Origin: Planktothrix sp. FACHB-1365
Lineage (GTDB): Bacteria > Cyanobacteriota > Cyanobacteriia > Cyanobacteriales > Microcoleaceae
DNA: 55,077 nucleotides
NCBI RefSeq assembly: GCF_014697575.1
Contig: NZ_JACJSC010000038.1
Span: 1-55,077 of the forward strand
Reading direction: 5' to 3'
A model generated the notes under the pieces. The model made no database searches. It saw only the letters and a list, made by a program, of their open reading frames with translations, and had not been told where the DNA came from. Below, in pieces: positions 1 through 8,400 of the stretch. Each line of letters begins with the position of its first letter. The stretch's first letter is position 1. Both the position numbers and the translations under genes were made by a program.

Positions 1-123
1 TAAATTCCTCGACATTAGCCCCAATATGACTATTAATAATACTAGCCATATTGGATGCCTTGTTCCCTGAGCCTTCCGGTAATCCTTGACTTTTTTCAGT
101 TTTTCTATTAAAGTTGTTAGCAT
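1..123 (-). CDS. ISAs1-family transposase, N-terminal part (runs off window)
   Basis: Read on the minus strand from ATG at 123, 41 codons stay open to the window edge. The peptide contains LIEKLKKVKDYRKAQGTRHP followed by IWLVLLIVILGLMS. This is the layout of the N-terminal DDE_Tnp_1-associated domain of ISAs1/H-repeat transposases: a helix, then D-x-R-x-x-x-G, then a hydrophobic segment. The catalytic DDE part lies outside the window, so it cannot be said whether the copy is intact. The call rests on family pattern recognition of a short stretch. Confidence 0.6.
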   Translation of the reverse strand, partial: MLTTLIEKLKKVKDYRKAQGTRHPIWLVLLIVILGLMSRNL

Positions 124-200
124 CTTTATTTTAGAAAAAATAAGCGACCGCTCTTGATTTTATCAGGTAGCGATCGCTCTTTCTTTACTCTTTTCCCCCC

Positions 201-218
201 GACTTTGAAACAGCCCTG
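201..218. repeat. Possible terminal inverted repeat of the ISAs1-type element
   Basis: The segment gactttgaaacagccctg lies about 80 bp upstream of the transposase start. Its complement begins CAGGGCTGTTTCA, a form I associate with the ends of ISAs1-type elements. The other end is outside the window, so this is inference only. Confidence 0.35.
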
Positions 219-292
219 CCTTTTTAAGGGGGGCTAGGGGGGATCATAACCTAAAAAGTCAAAATTATTGCTAATATATTAGTTAAACCCTT

Positions 293-1027
293 ATGATGAT
301 CACCAGATTTGCCACTAAAAAAATGATGCGTAAAATTGCCTTTTTAACCTTAACTATTCTAAGTATAACGCCTTTGAGTGCGATCGCCTGCCAAACCGGA
401 CATCCTGACTCCCTCGCCTATATTCGCCGGGATAATAACCGTTGTGAAGGACTAAAAGATGGTCAAGATGTTTCATTATCCTTTCGACTGACCTCTTTAG
501 TTTCTCGGAATCTGAATAGTTATCCCAATACATTAACAGTAAAAATTCCCGCTCCTAATAATAGCAGTCCTAATCTGGTGATTCAATCCTATTTTAGAAA
601 TTATCGCTTAGATGAAATTAATTTAGTCAAAAGTGCGTCTAACTTTATTTTTAATTTACCAACTGTTGTTCTGCAAAATGCTAAAATTCCCCCAAATAAA
701 CTTAGAGCTTTAGCTTATATTACTCAACAATCAGAAAGAATTTATTATCCAGTGATTTTAGGAAATCCTTCCCCTCAATATGAATTTGTGATTTATTCCC
801 CAGAACGAGTTATATTTACTAACTTAGAAGTGCGACGGAATGGAAAGGTGATTCCAGGTAGCCCAAGCCCTCGCCCCAACCCAATTCAAGGCGAAATTAC
901 TTATACTTGGAAAGCAGCAAACGCGCCTGAAAATGGACGTTATGAATTATATGTTAAGGCTAAAGGAGAAAAGGAAGTTCGTGCTTATAGTTATTATTTT
1001 GAACATCATAATAATTGGTTAAAATAA
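293..1027 (+). CDS. Secreted protein of unknown function
   Basis: 244 residues if the first ATG is used; ATGs at 323 or 326 give a more compact signal peptide (MMRKIAFLTLTILSITPLSAIA, cleavage probably before CQTG). The mature part of about 210 residues is rich in Asn, Pro and beta-branched residues, has no motif I recognise, and looks like a beta-sandwich protein exported to the periplasm. The stop (1025-1027) shares one base with the ATG of the next gene (TAATG), so the two are probably translated together and act together. Function not recognised. Confidence 0.8.
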   Translation: MMITRFATKKMMRKIAFLTLTILSITPLSAIACQTGHPDSLAYIRRDNNRCEGLKDGQDVSLSFRLTSLVSRNLNSYPNTLTVKIPAPNNSSPNLVIQSYFRNYRLDEINLVKSASNFIFNLPTVVLQNAKIPPNKLRALAYITQQSERIYYPVILGNPSPQYEFVIYSPERVIFTNLEVRRNGKVIPGSPSPRPNPIQGEITYTWKAANAPENGRYELYVKAKGEKEVRAYSYYFEHHNNWLK

Positions 1028-2526
1028 TGAGAAAATTTGCTATTTTTAGCCGTGAATTAAAAGACAATGTTAAAAAAGCAGGATTAAATATTATTCAGTT
1101 TGTTGTAAATGCTTTTAAAAAATTAGGAAAAATCACTCTCAGCATTTTTACAGCTATTTCTCAAAAAATTTCTTTTTTAATTAAGAGTTTCTGGAAAATA
1201 TTGTTAAGTCTATGGAAATTATCAAAAATATTTTTGTTAAGGTTTTATAAAAATATCCTCAGAAAACGGGATAAATTTGTGGCTTTAATTTTCCTAACCT
1301 TAGCTTGTGTAATTCTAGGTTCAATTTTTTATCCTTATGGGAAATATGTCTTTGAAGGAAATTTTCTAGTTGAGGAATTAAGTTTTATTGTTAATTCCCA
1401 GGGTAATCAACGATTAATTAACCCAATTTTAGGATTAAAAACCTTTGATTTAACCGGACAACAAACCCTAACATTACGGGGGAAATTTACCAGCAAAACC
1501 GAACCCAAATTCAACCAAAAACAAGAAATTACCTTAAATTTAGATCGTCCCAAGAGTCGGTTATTAATTTCTTCTGTTAATGAAAATAAACCGAGTTATA
1601 TTGAATTAACTGAATTAAAATTGATTCCTTTTAAACCCGAAAAAACTCAAAATCTTCTTCCGGTAAAAGTCCAATCTTTTAACTATGATTCTCAACTCAA
1701 TCAACTATCTTTTTGTCTAAAATTAGTTCCAAATACACCTGACGATATTAAATATATTCTCAAAAATGATGCTTATAATAACAAAAAACCTTCTGATTCA
1801 TTTAATCAGGGTAATTTGTCCATTGATATTTGTCAAGATCCCGATGTATCAACCAATAAACCCTTAGTAGCAAATCTGGGACTAAAATTAGGTCAAGAAC
1901 CGATTAAAATTAGTTTAGAACAGGTGAGTATTCCTGAATTGGGAATTAAGTCTACTCCTGATAATCCCAACTTGATTGATTTTACCTTAATTCCCGAATC
2001 CGATCAACGAGAATTTATTCTAACTTCTCCCTCAAATTTAACCATTACCCTTCCTCCTCCCGAAACAGATAATAATTTTTCTCGCTGGATACAAGGGAAT
2101 TTAGACGTTAAACAGGTGAAATTTACCAAAAGTGAAACCTTCGGAGATAATCAAGATCAGTTTCCCCGTTCTACGATAGTTTCTGGAGAAATTTTAATGA
2201 CGGATAAATCCTTAGAAATTAAACAGAATCAGTTTTTATTGATTTCAGGAAAGCCCGGAATTCAACGCTTAAGATCCATTGAAATCCAACCCGAATCTCC
2301 TGCTGGGTTACAGGTGCGTTTTGTCGGAAAAGCTAATCAAGTTGAAGTGGGTTTAGATCCAGAATTTCCAGTTAGGAAAATTAAACCGCTTTGGATTTCT
2401 ACCTTGGGTTTTTCCTCTGATTCTATTGTAGCATTATTATCGTTTTGTGCCACTGTTATTGGGTTTTTATTACCCTATTTATTTATTCCCAGTCCTGGTT
2501 CTAATTCCGATCCTCAAGATGAATAA
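1027..2526 (+). CDS. Membrane-anchored protein of unknown function
   Basis: 499 residues from ATG 1027, preferred over the upstream TTG at 1015 because it overlaps the previous stop as TAATG. The first 80 residues are Lys- and Phe-rich and amphipathic. A membrane segment follows (VALIFLTLACVILGSIF, about residues 86-102), then a long mainly beta extracytoplasmic domain, and a C-terminal membrane segment (VALLSFCATVIGFLLPYLFI) with a short acidic tail. The topology suggests a large periplasmic domain held by two anchors. Together with the secreted protein upstream it forms a two-gene unit. No family was recognised. Confidence 0.8.
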   Translation: MRKFAIFSRELKDNVKKAGLNIIQFVVNAFKKLGKITLSIFTAISQKISFLIKSFWKILLSLWKLSKIFLLRFYKNILRKRDKFVALIFLTLACVILGSIFYPYGKYVFEGNFLVEELSFIVNSQGNQRLINPILGLKTFDLTGQQTLTLRGKFTSKTEPKFNQKQEITLNLDRPKSRLLISSVNENKPSYIELTELKLIPFKPEKTQNLLPVKVQSFNYDSQLNQLSFCLKLVPNTPDDIKYILKNDAYNNKKPSDSFNQGNLSIDICQDPDVSTNKPLVANLGLKLGQEPIKISLEQVSIPELGIKSTPDNPNLIDFTLIPESDQREFILTSPSNLTITLPPPETDNNFSRWIQGNLDVKQVKFTKSETFGDNQDQFPRSTIVSGEILMTDKSLEIKQNQFLLISGKPGIQRLRSIEIQPESPAGLQVRFVGKANQVEVGLDPEFPVRKIKPLWISTLGFSSDSIVALLSFCATVIGFLLPYLFIPSPGSNSDPQDE

Positions 2527-2775
2527 CAACGAGGATGTATCTTAGGGTTGGAAATATAATCGATTGTAATAGTGATGTGAATAATGAAGTCAGGATGGGG
2601 CGGTTTATTGAGACTATTTATTTCTCTTAAAGATTGTTACAGAACCCACCCGGACAATATTTATGCAGTTTGAAGCAGGCTCTCAAACACCGCCGACATC
2701 ACTGTTCTAGGGTTGTTTTTTTAAGCAATTTAATAATGCTAATAAGTCTAATTTTAAGTACAGTTATCAAATATT

Positions 2776-2791
2776 ACGCTAAATATAGTGT
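2776..2791. promoter_or_regulatory. NrdR box 1 (putative)
   Basis: acgctaaatatagtgt matches the NrdR consensus ACACWATATATWGTGT at 14 of 16 positions. NrdR is the ATP-cone repressor of bacterial ribonucleotide reductase operons. The site is about 97 bp upstream of the nrdA ATG, as expected for a promoter-proximal operator. Confidence 0.7.
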
Positions 2792-2816
2792 AAAATAAGA
2801 TTTTTGTCAATGGGTA

Positions 2817-2832
2817 TCACTAAATATGGAAT
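2817..2832. promoter_or_regulatory. NrdR box 2 (putative)
   Basis: tcactaaatatggaat matches the same consensus at 11 of 16 positions. Its start is 41 bp from that of box 1, close to four helical turns. NrdR sites are typically paired at a whole number of turns, which supports this weaker match. Confidence 0.55.
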
Positions 2833-2887
2833 TAGAGTACAGTGGTAAGGCATGAAATTATTATAGAAGTGGGTAAAAAGATTGACT

Positions 2888-5146
2888 ATGCAATCAACAT
2901 CACTATCCATAGCGACAACCCCCAGCAAAGATATTAAAGTCATCAAACGGGATGGAAGTTTTGCTCCGTTAGATGTTTCTAAAATTCGAGAAGTTGTCAA
3001 CTGGGCTTGTGAGGGGATGGAGGCGAACCCCATTACCCTAGAAGCGGGACTCACCACCCGTCTCCGCAATGGTGTGACCACCAGAGAAATTCAGGATAAT
3101 TTAATTAATTGCGCCCTAGAATTATGCAGTCCCTCTGACCCAGACTGGCGTTATGTAGCCGGAAGACTGCATATTTGGAGTTTATGGAAAGATGCCTTAG
3201 TTCGTCGAGGTTATGAATACGGCGACTATTGTAGAACCGTTCACAACAAAGTTGAACAGGGGCAATATGATGTTAGGATTTTAACCTATACCGTAGAAGA
3301 ACTTCAAGAAGCTGGGAGTTGGATTAATCCCGAATGGGATAAAGATTATGATTATGCTGGGGCGGTTTTGTTAAGTAAACGCTATTTATTGCCCGATGAA
3401 TTACCCCAAGAAGCTTTATTAACTTGTGCTTTACTATTAGCAATTGTTGAAACATCCGAAAATCGGTTATTCTGGGCGCGAAAATTTTATCAAGCGATCG
3501 CTCAACGCAAAATTTCCTTAGCTACACCCATTTTAGCCAATTTAAGAATTCCTCATGGTTCCTTAAGTAGCTGTTTTATTACAGCAATGGATGATAACTT
3601 AGAAAGCATTTTTGACACGATTAAAGATGCTGCTAGGATTTCTAAAAATGGCGGGGGTGTGGGAACCAATGTTAGTCGAGTTCGGGCGACGGGAAGTTGG
3701 GTCATGGGGAAACAAAACACCTCTGGGGGTGTTATTCCTTGGATTAAATTATTAAATGATACTGCGATCGCAGTTAATCAAGGCGGTCGTCGGGCGGGGG
3801 CAATTACAGTTAGTTTAGATATCTGGCATTTAGACGTTCCTGAATTTTTGGAAATGCAAACTGAAAATGGAGATCAACGTCGCAAAGTTTATGATATTTT
3901 TCCACAATTAGTCATCCCGGATGAATTTATGCGTCGGGTGATTAATCGAGAAGATTGGACATTAATTGATCCCTATGAAATTAGGGAAAAATTAGGCATT
4001 GAATTAGCGGAAACTTGGGGTGAATCCTTTGAAAAAGCCTATCAAAAAATAGAAGAAAATTTAGATACAGAAATTACCCTTTATAAAAAGGTAAATGCTA
4101 GAGAACTGTTCAAGTTAATGATGCGTTCTCAAGTGGAAACGGGAATGCCCTATTTATGGTTTAAAGATACCTCAAATCGAGCTAATCCGAATCAACATGA
4201 AGGGTATATTCCGGGGGGGAATTTATGTCAAGAATCGTGGAGTAATGTTAAACCCGGAGAGGAAGCACACACTTGCAACTTAGATTCCTTGAATTTGGCT
4301 AATATTGAACCCGAAGAACTCCCAGAAATCTGTGAAATTGCGGTGCGAATGTTAGACAATACCATTGAAATTACCAATGCACCCTTTGAAGCCAGTAAAC
4401 ACCATAATCAAAAATATCGTACCATTGGGGTTGGAGCGATGGGATTAGCGGATTGGTTAGCTAAAAATCGCTTAACCTATAATCATTTAACCGAAATTAG
4501 TCATCTATTTGAAGATATCGGTTTTTATTGTACTCAAACCTCAATGGAATTGGCAAAAGAACGAGGTGCTTATCCAGCCTTTAAAGGCAGCACTTGGAGT
4601 CAAGGAAAATTAATTGGAGCGAAACCTGTAGAGTGGTTTTTACAACACGCTGGAAATAAAGAACGCTGGCAAAAATTGAGTTTAGAGATTCAAAAATATG
4701 GGATTCGGAATTCTCATATTACTGCGATCGCTCCTAACACATCTTCTTCTTTAGTGCAAGGATGTACCGCTAGTATTTTACCTTGTTATAGTCGTTTTTT
4801 CTATGACAAATGGGCAAAAGGAACCGTACCCATCGCCCCACCTTTCTTGCGGGATCATTTCTGGTTTTACCCGGAAAATAAAAGCCTAAATCAACAAATT
4901 GTTGTGAAAGCAGTTGCTACTGTTCAACAATGGATTGATACCGGAATTTCAATGGAATTAATGTTTAATCTCAACGAAGGAATTTATTTTCCTGATGAGC
5001 CTGATCGGACTTTGAAAGCTAAAGATATTTTTGATATCTTAATCTTGGCTTGGCAAGAAGGCTGTAAAGCGGTTTATTATGTCAGAACGGTACAACGTGA
5101 CAGCTTCAAAGAAGCCGATGATAGCTGTGCCGCTTGTGCAAACTAA
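2888..5146 (+). CDS. nrdA: Ribonucleoside-diphosphate reductase, class Ia large (alpha) subunit NrdA
   Basis: 752 residues from ATG 2888; the TTG at 2882 is less likely. The enzyme reduces ribonucleoside diphosphates to deoxy forms with the radical supplied by NrdB. Visible parts: N-terminal ATP-cone (about residues 15-105, starting KVIKRDG) for allosteric dATP/ATP control; first redox cysteine in SLSSCFI; KNGGGVG loop; catalytic NLCQES; second redox cysteine in HTCNLDSLNL; C-terminal shuttle pair SCAAC in the tail DDSCAACAN. All key cysteines are present, so it should be active. nrdB follows after 56 bp that contain a perfect palindrome. NrdR-like boxes lie upstream. No intron or intein interrupts this gene, unlike its partner. 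Confidence 0.97.
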   Translation: MQSTSLSIATTPSKDIKVIKRDGSFAPLDVSKIREVVNWACEGMEANPITLEAGLTTRLRNGVTTREIQDNLINCALELCSPSDPDWRYVAGRLHIWSLWKDALVRRGYEYGDYCRTVHNKVEQGQYDVRILTYTVEELQEAGSWINPEWDKDYDYAGAVLLSKRYLLPDELPQEALLTCALLLAIVETSENRLFWARKFYQAIAQRKISLATPILANLRIPHGSLSSCFITAMDDNLESIFDTIKDAARISKNGGGVGTNVSRVRATGSWVMGKQNTSGGVIPWIKLLNDTAIAVNQGGRRAGAITVSLDIWHLDVPEFLEMQTENGDQRRKVYDIFPQLVIPDEFMRRVINREDWTLIDPYEIREKLGIELAETWGESFEKAYQKIEENLDTEITLYKKVNARELFKLMMRSQVETGMPYLWFKDTSNRANPNQHEGYIPGGNLCQESWSNVKPGEEAHTCNLDSLNLANIEPEELPEICEIAVRMLDNTIEITNAPFEASKHHNQKYRTIGVGAMGLADWLAKNRLTYNHLTEISHLFEDIGFYCTQTSMELAKERGAYPAFKGSTWSQGKLIGAKPVEWFLQHAGNKERWQKLSLEIQKYGIRNSHITAIAPNTSSSLVQGCTASILPCYSRFFYDKWAKGTVPIAPPFLRDHFWFYPENKSLNQQIVVKAVATVQQWIDTGISMELMFNLNEGIYFPDEPDRTLKAKDIFDILILAWQEGCKAVYYVRTVQRDSFKEADDSCAACAN

Positions 5147-5155
5147 AAGTTAAAG

Positions 5156-5193
5156 ATACAGTAGAGACGTTGTATACAACGTCTCTACTGTAT
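5156..5193. repeat. Perfect 38-bp palindrome between nrdA and nrdB
   Basis: Two 19-base arms meet without a loop, with core GTAGAGACGTTG / CAACGTCTCTAC. It fills most of the gap between the nrdA stop and the nrdB ATG and is followed by TATTTT. It could form a hairpin acting as a partial terminator or processing site. It belongs to the GTAGAGACG palindrome family also seen at 9300, 15647 and 23756. Confidence 0.9.
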
Positions 5194-5202
5194 TTTACAA
5201 GT

Positions 5203-5420
5203 ATGACCCTAGACTTCTTTTCATCATCAGCAATGGATAAAAATGGGCATCAAAAACCCTTAAAAATGCCCATAAATCCCATTTTTAACCCCAATGGAAA
5301 CGATGATATTGCTCATCGTTCAATTTGGTTCGGGGAAACCACAAATCTAATGCAGTTAAACGACGTGCGTTATTCCTGGGCTGTCGGTTTGTACAAACAA
5401 ATGCGCGAGAATTTCTGGGT
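5203..5420 (+). CDS. nrdB: nrdB exon 1 (codons 1-72 and two bases of codon 73)
   Basis: Encodes MTLDFFSSSAMDKNGHQKPL through YKQMRENFW plus GT of Val73. The last six bases ctgggt pair with gcccag at 5431-5436 (P1, with U.G at the splice site). Reading on into the intron hits a stop at once. Confidence 0.93.
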
Positions 5421-8400
5421 TAATTAGGTAGCCCAGACTAAATCCCTTGAAAACGGTGAAACTCTGTGTAATTTATTGGCGTTGCCAGAAAGTTTATTAT
5501 ATTATGAAATACAACTTTCATAATATAACAAATGGAAAGCAAGACCTGTAGCAAGTGTCACGTTGTTAAACATATTTCAGAATTTCACAAAGACGCTAGG
5601 TTAAAAAGTGGAATAGTCTCAAGGTGCAAAAGTTGTACTCTTGCATACAAACAAAGCTATTACGCATCAAGTCATGGGAAAGCTAAATCCAAAGCCTACG
5701 TTGAAAGAAATCAAGAAAAGATAAAATCCTACAACAAGCAGTATCTTAGGGAATATAGAAACTCTGGAATTAAAAATAAAAATAAACTAGAGTTTTGTAT
5801 TTATAAAGGTGGTTGTTGTTCAGAATATGGATTTGTTGCAACGGAAGATACTATTGCTGCCTTTGATTTTCATCACACTGATCCTTCTGAAAAGGAATAT
5901 ACTCCATCAGATATGCTGTTGATGAGAAAAGATAAGGTATTCCAGGAATTAGATAAATGTATTCTCTTGTGTTCTAACTGTCACAGGATTTTACATTACA
6001 GACAATACCGTGCCAAGCTTGCTAAAAAGCAAGAAGGTGTAGAGACTAACCCTATACGGGAGTAGGCAGTAAGCGATTGACTGTCGAAGCAGGGGACTCC
6101 TTTTTAGATTAAAAGGATGATGAGATAGTCCGATCCATAAGGTGACTTATGGCAGCTTGAATCAAGCGGGTTAGACTTAGCGAATCTAACTGAACACAAA
6201 TGACCTGAAAAATTAGATATTACTCAGGATGTCGTGGATTATGTTAATTTAACTCCCGATGAACGCTGGGCATTTGATGGAATTTTATCCTATTTAACGT
6301 TCTTAGATTCCATTCAAACCTGCAATATTCCTCACCTCAAAAGTTGTGTAACTGCCCCAGAAATTAGTCTCTGTATGGCAGAACAAACTTCTCAGGAGGC
6401 AATGCACAATCAGAGTTAATTGATAGCTCCTTTCGTCAGTAATGGCGATCGATCACTCCTTTAATTGCTGGAAAATCTCACTCGAATATTCTAAAATATT
6501 ACGATAGAGACAATCAGCAGCTAAGTGACCAAAAATGAAAAAGCTTATTCCCTTTAATTCCGAATATAGTGTCACTCCTGATGGACAAGTTTTCAAAGGA
6601 GATAAATTATTGAAACAGCACACGAAAGGCTGCGTTCGTGTGTCCCTTTCAAGAAAACTATATTTGGTTTCAGAAATTGTTGCTGCGACTTATTTACCCA
6701 AACCCCAAAATGCCACTAAGTTAGTTTACTTGGATGGTAACAATCTCAATGTTTCTCTTGAAAACTTGATGTGGGTCAGTGACAATTATGAAGAAATTGA
6801 TTTTGAGTTTGTTGAATTTAAGGGAAAAAGTTTTCGGCATATAAGCCATTTAGAAACCAAACAATATTATATTAGTGAGGCAGGAGAAATCTTAAATTTT
6901 GCCACACAGAAAATAATTAATCCTGTTTGTGATTCTATGGGTTATGCTCGATTTACTTATTATTTTCGACAAATGGATCATCTTGAAAAACGAACGATTG
7001 CTGTCCATATTCTAGTTTATGCAACTTATCGTGGACAGTATGACGATTCGGTATTTGAGATCAATCATATTGACGGGAACAAGTTAAATAATCATTTATC
7101 CAATCTTGAAATAGTTTCTCACCAAGAAAATATAATTCATGCAGTACAGCTAGGACTACAAAGTCGTAAATACCCTGATTCTACAATCAAGTCTATTGCG
7201 ACAATGTTGCTGAATGACTGTTCATGGACTGAAATCTATAACTTTCTTTGTGAAAAGCACAGTGAATTAAACAAGACAACTGCATTTTCGCTAATTAATA
7301 GCGTTGCTCATAATCCGTCTTGTTATCCTGATTTATGTCAAGAAGTTGGATTGGTCAAAAGTTCAACGACTAGCTGAAAGGCGTAGAGCCAAGCGGCTCG
7401 AAATGGGGAGCAACCCAATGGGTTGAAGATATAGTCTGATCCATAAGGTGACTTATGGCAGCTTGAATAAAGCGGGTTAGGATTAGCGAACCTAACTGAA
7501 CACTTTGTATCAATACATGATTGAAACGATTATTCCATCAGATCGAAGAAATTTTGTCTATGATTTCTGGAGAACAGATGAAGTTTTACGCGATCGCTGT
7601 GAATTTATTGCCGGAATTTATCAAAAATATATTGATGATTCCACTGCTGAAAACTATTTCATTGCTCTGTTAGCCGATTATATGTTAGAAGGACTTTACT
7701 TCTATAATGGGTTAAATTAATGGCCCCCTAGCACCGCGAGATGTTAGTGAAAACTCATCAAATTGCTGGAACTCCCTAAAGCCTTTATACCAAAGCGAAA
7801 TTAGAAATGATAAGCGCGCCAGGTGCGAGAGCAGAAAAAAGTTAAAGGATTGATTGGAAGCCGCAAGGGATCTAATCTTTACAATGGGTAATCAGCAGCC
7901 AAGCTCCGCATAAAAGGAGAAGGTTCAACGAACAGAAGGTGAGTATCTTTAACCAACTTGACCATAAACGGATTGACTTTTATAATGGATTTATCATCTA
8001 ATTTAATCGTGATCTGTATGGCAAGTTTAACAGGTGTTGTCTATCAGATTAAAAATCTTAAAAACGGCAAGATTTATATCGGTTGCACAACAATTAATTT
8101 TGGCAATAGGCTGGCGCAACATATCCGTAGTATAGGGCAAATTAAAACAGACCTATATGATGATATGGAAAAAGACATTAAGGATTTTTCTTTTTGTGTT
8201 ATTGAAGATAACATCCCATGTCGTGATTTGAGAAAAAGAGAGTCACATTGGATTCATTTTTTTCAATCTACAGTCAATGGCTATAATCAAGTCATTTTTA
8301 ATGGAAATGAGAAACTAACAGAACACAATATTTGGGAGATTAAAGATTTAATTATTACTACAAATCTTAAATTCCTAGAAATTGCTGATATGTACAGGAT

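Larger units (their letters stand above)
2527..2887. other. Intergenic region upstream of nrdA
   Basis: About 360 bp without a convincing gene; the minus-strand ORF at 2779-3081 is a shadow of nrdA. The only structure I can support is the pair of NrdR-box-like sites at 2776-2791 and 2817-2832. The stretch 2580-2740 shows nothing I can interpret. Confidence 0.6.
5421..6202 (+). ncRNA. Group I intron 1 in nrdB (IA2-like, T4 td-type), 782 nt
   Basis: Starts taattaggta after exon U5420 and ends in omega G6202. P7 is formed by gacta 6044-6048 and tagtc 6126-6130. The 3' part (gagatagtcc, ggtgacttatggcagc, gttaga/tctaac P9 stem, ctgaacac) follows the layout of the T4 td intron. P1 uses 5431-5436 as guide. 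The HNH ORF starts after the 5' half of the core and runs through the R strand of P7, so it is looped out of the P6 region as I-TevI is in td. The intron sits between NFWV and PEKLD, a conserved stretch of NrdB. Confidence 0.92.

Noticed and set aside
2779-3081. 100-codon minus-strand ORF over the nrdA start
   Set aside because: Antisense to the ATP-cone of nrdA and across the NrdR sites; no protein-like features.
5134-5427. 97-codon ORF read as an independent small protein
   Set aside because: It is nrdB exon 1 with a false 5' extension through the palindrome and a stop within intron 1.
6234-6419. 61-codon ORF as a separate gene or an nrdB pseudogene fragment
   Set aside because: It is exon 2; joined exons restore a complete NrdB, so the gene is intron-split, not broken.
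7958-8017. TTG 7958 as start of the GIY-YIG protein
   Set aside because: It would add 20 residues translated from the exon-junction mimic in a different frame, ahead of a GIY motif that normally lies near the N-terminus.
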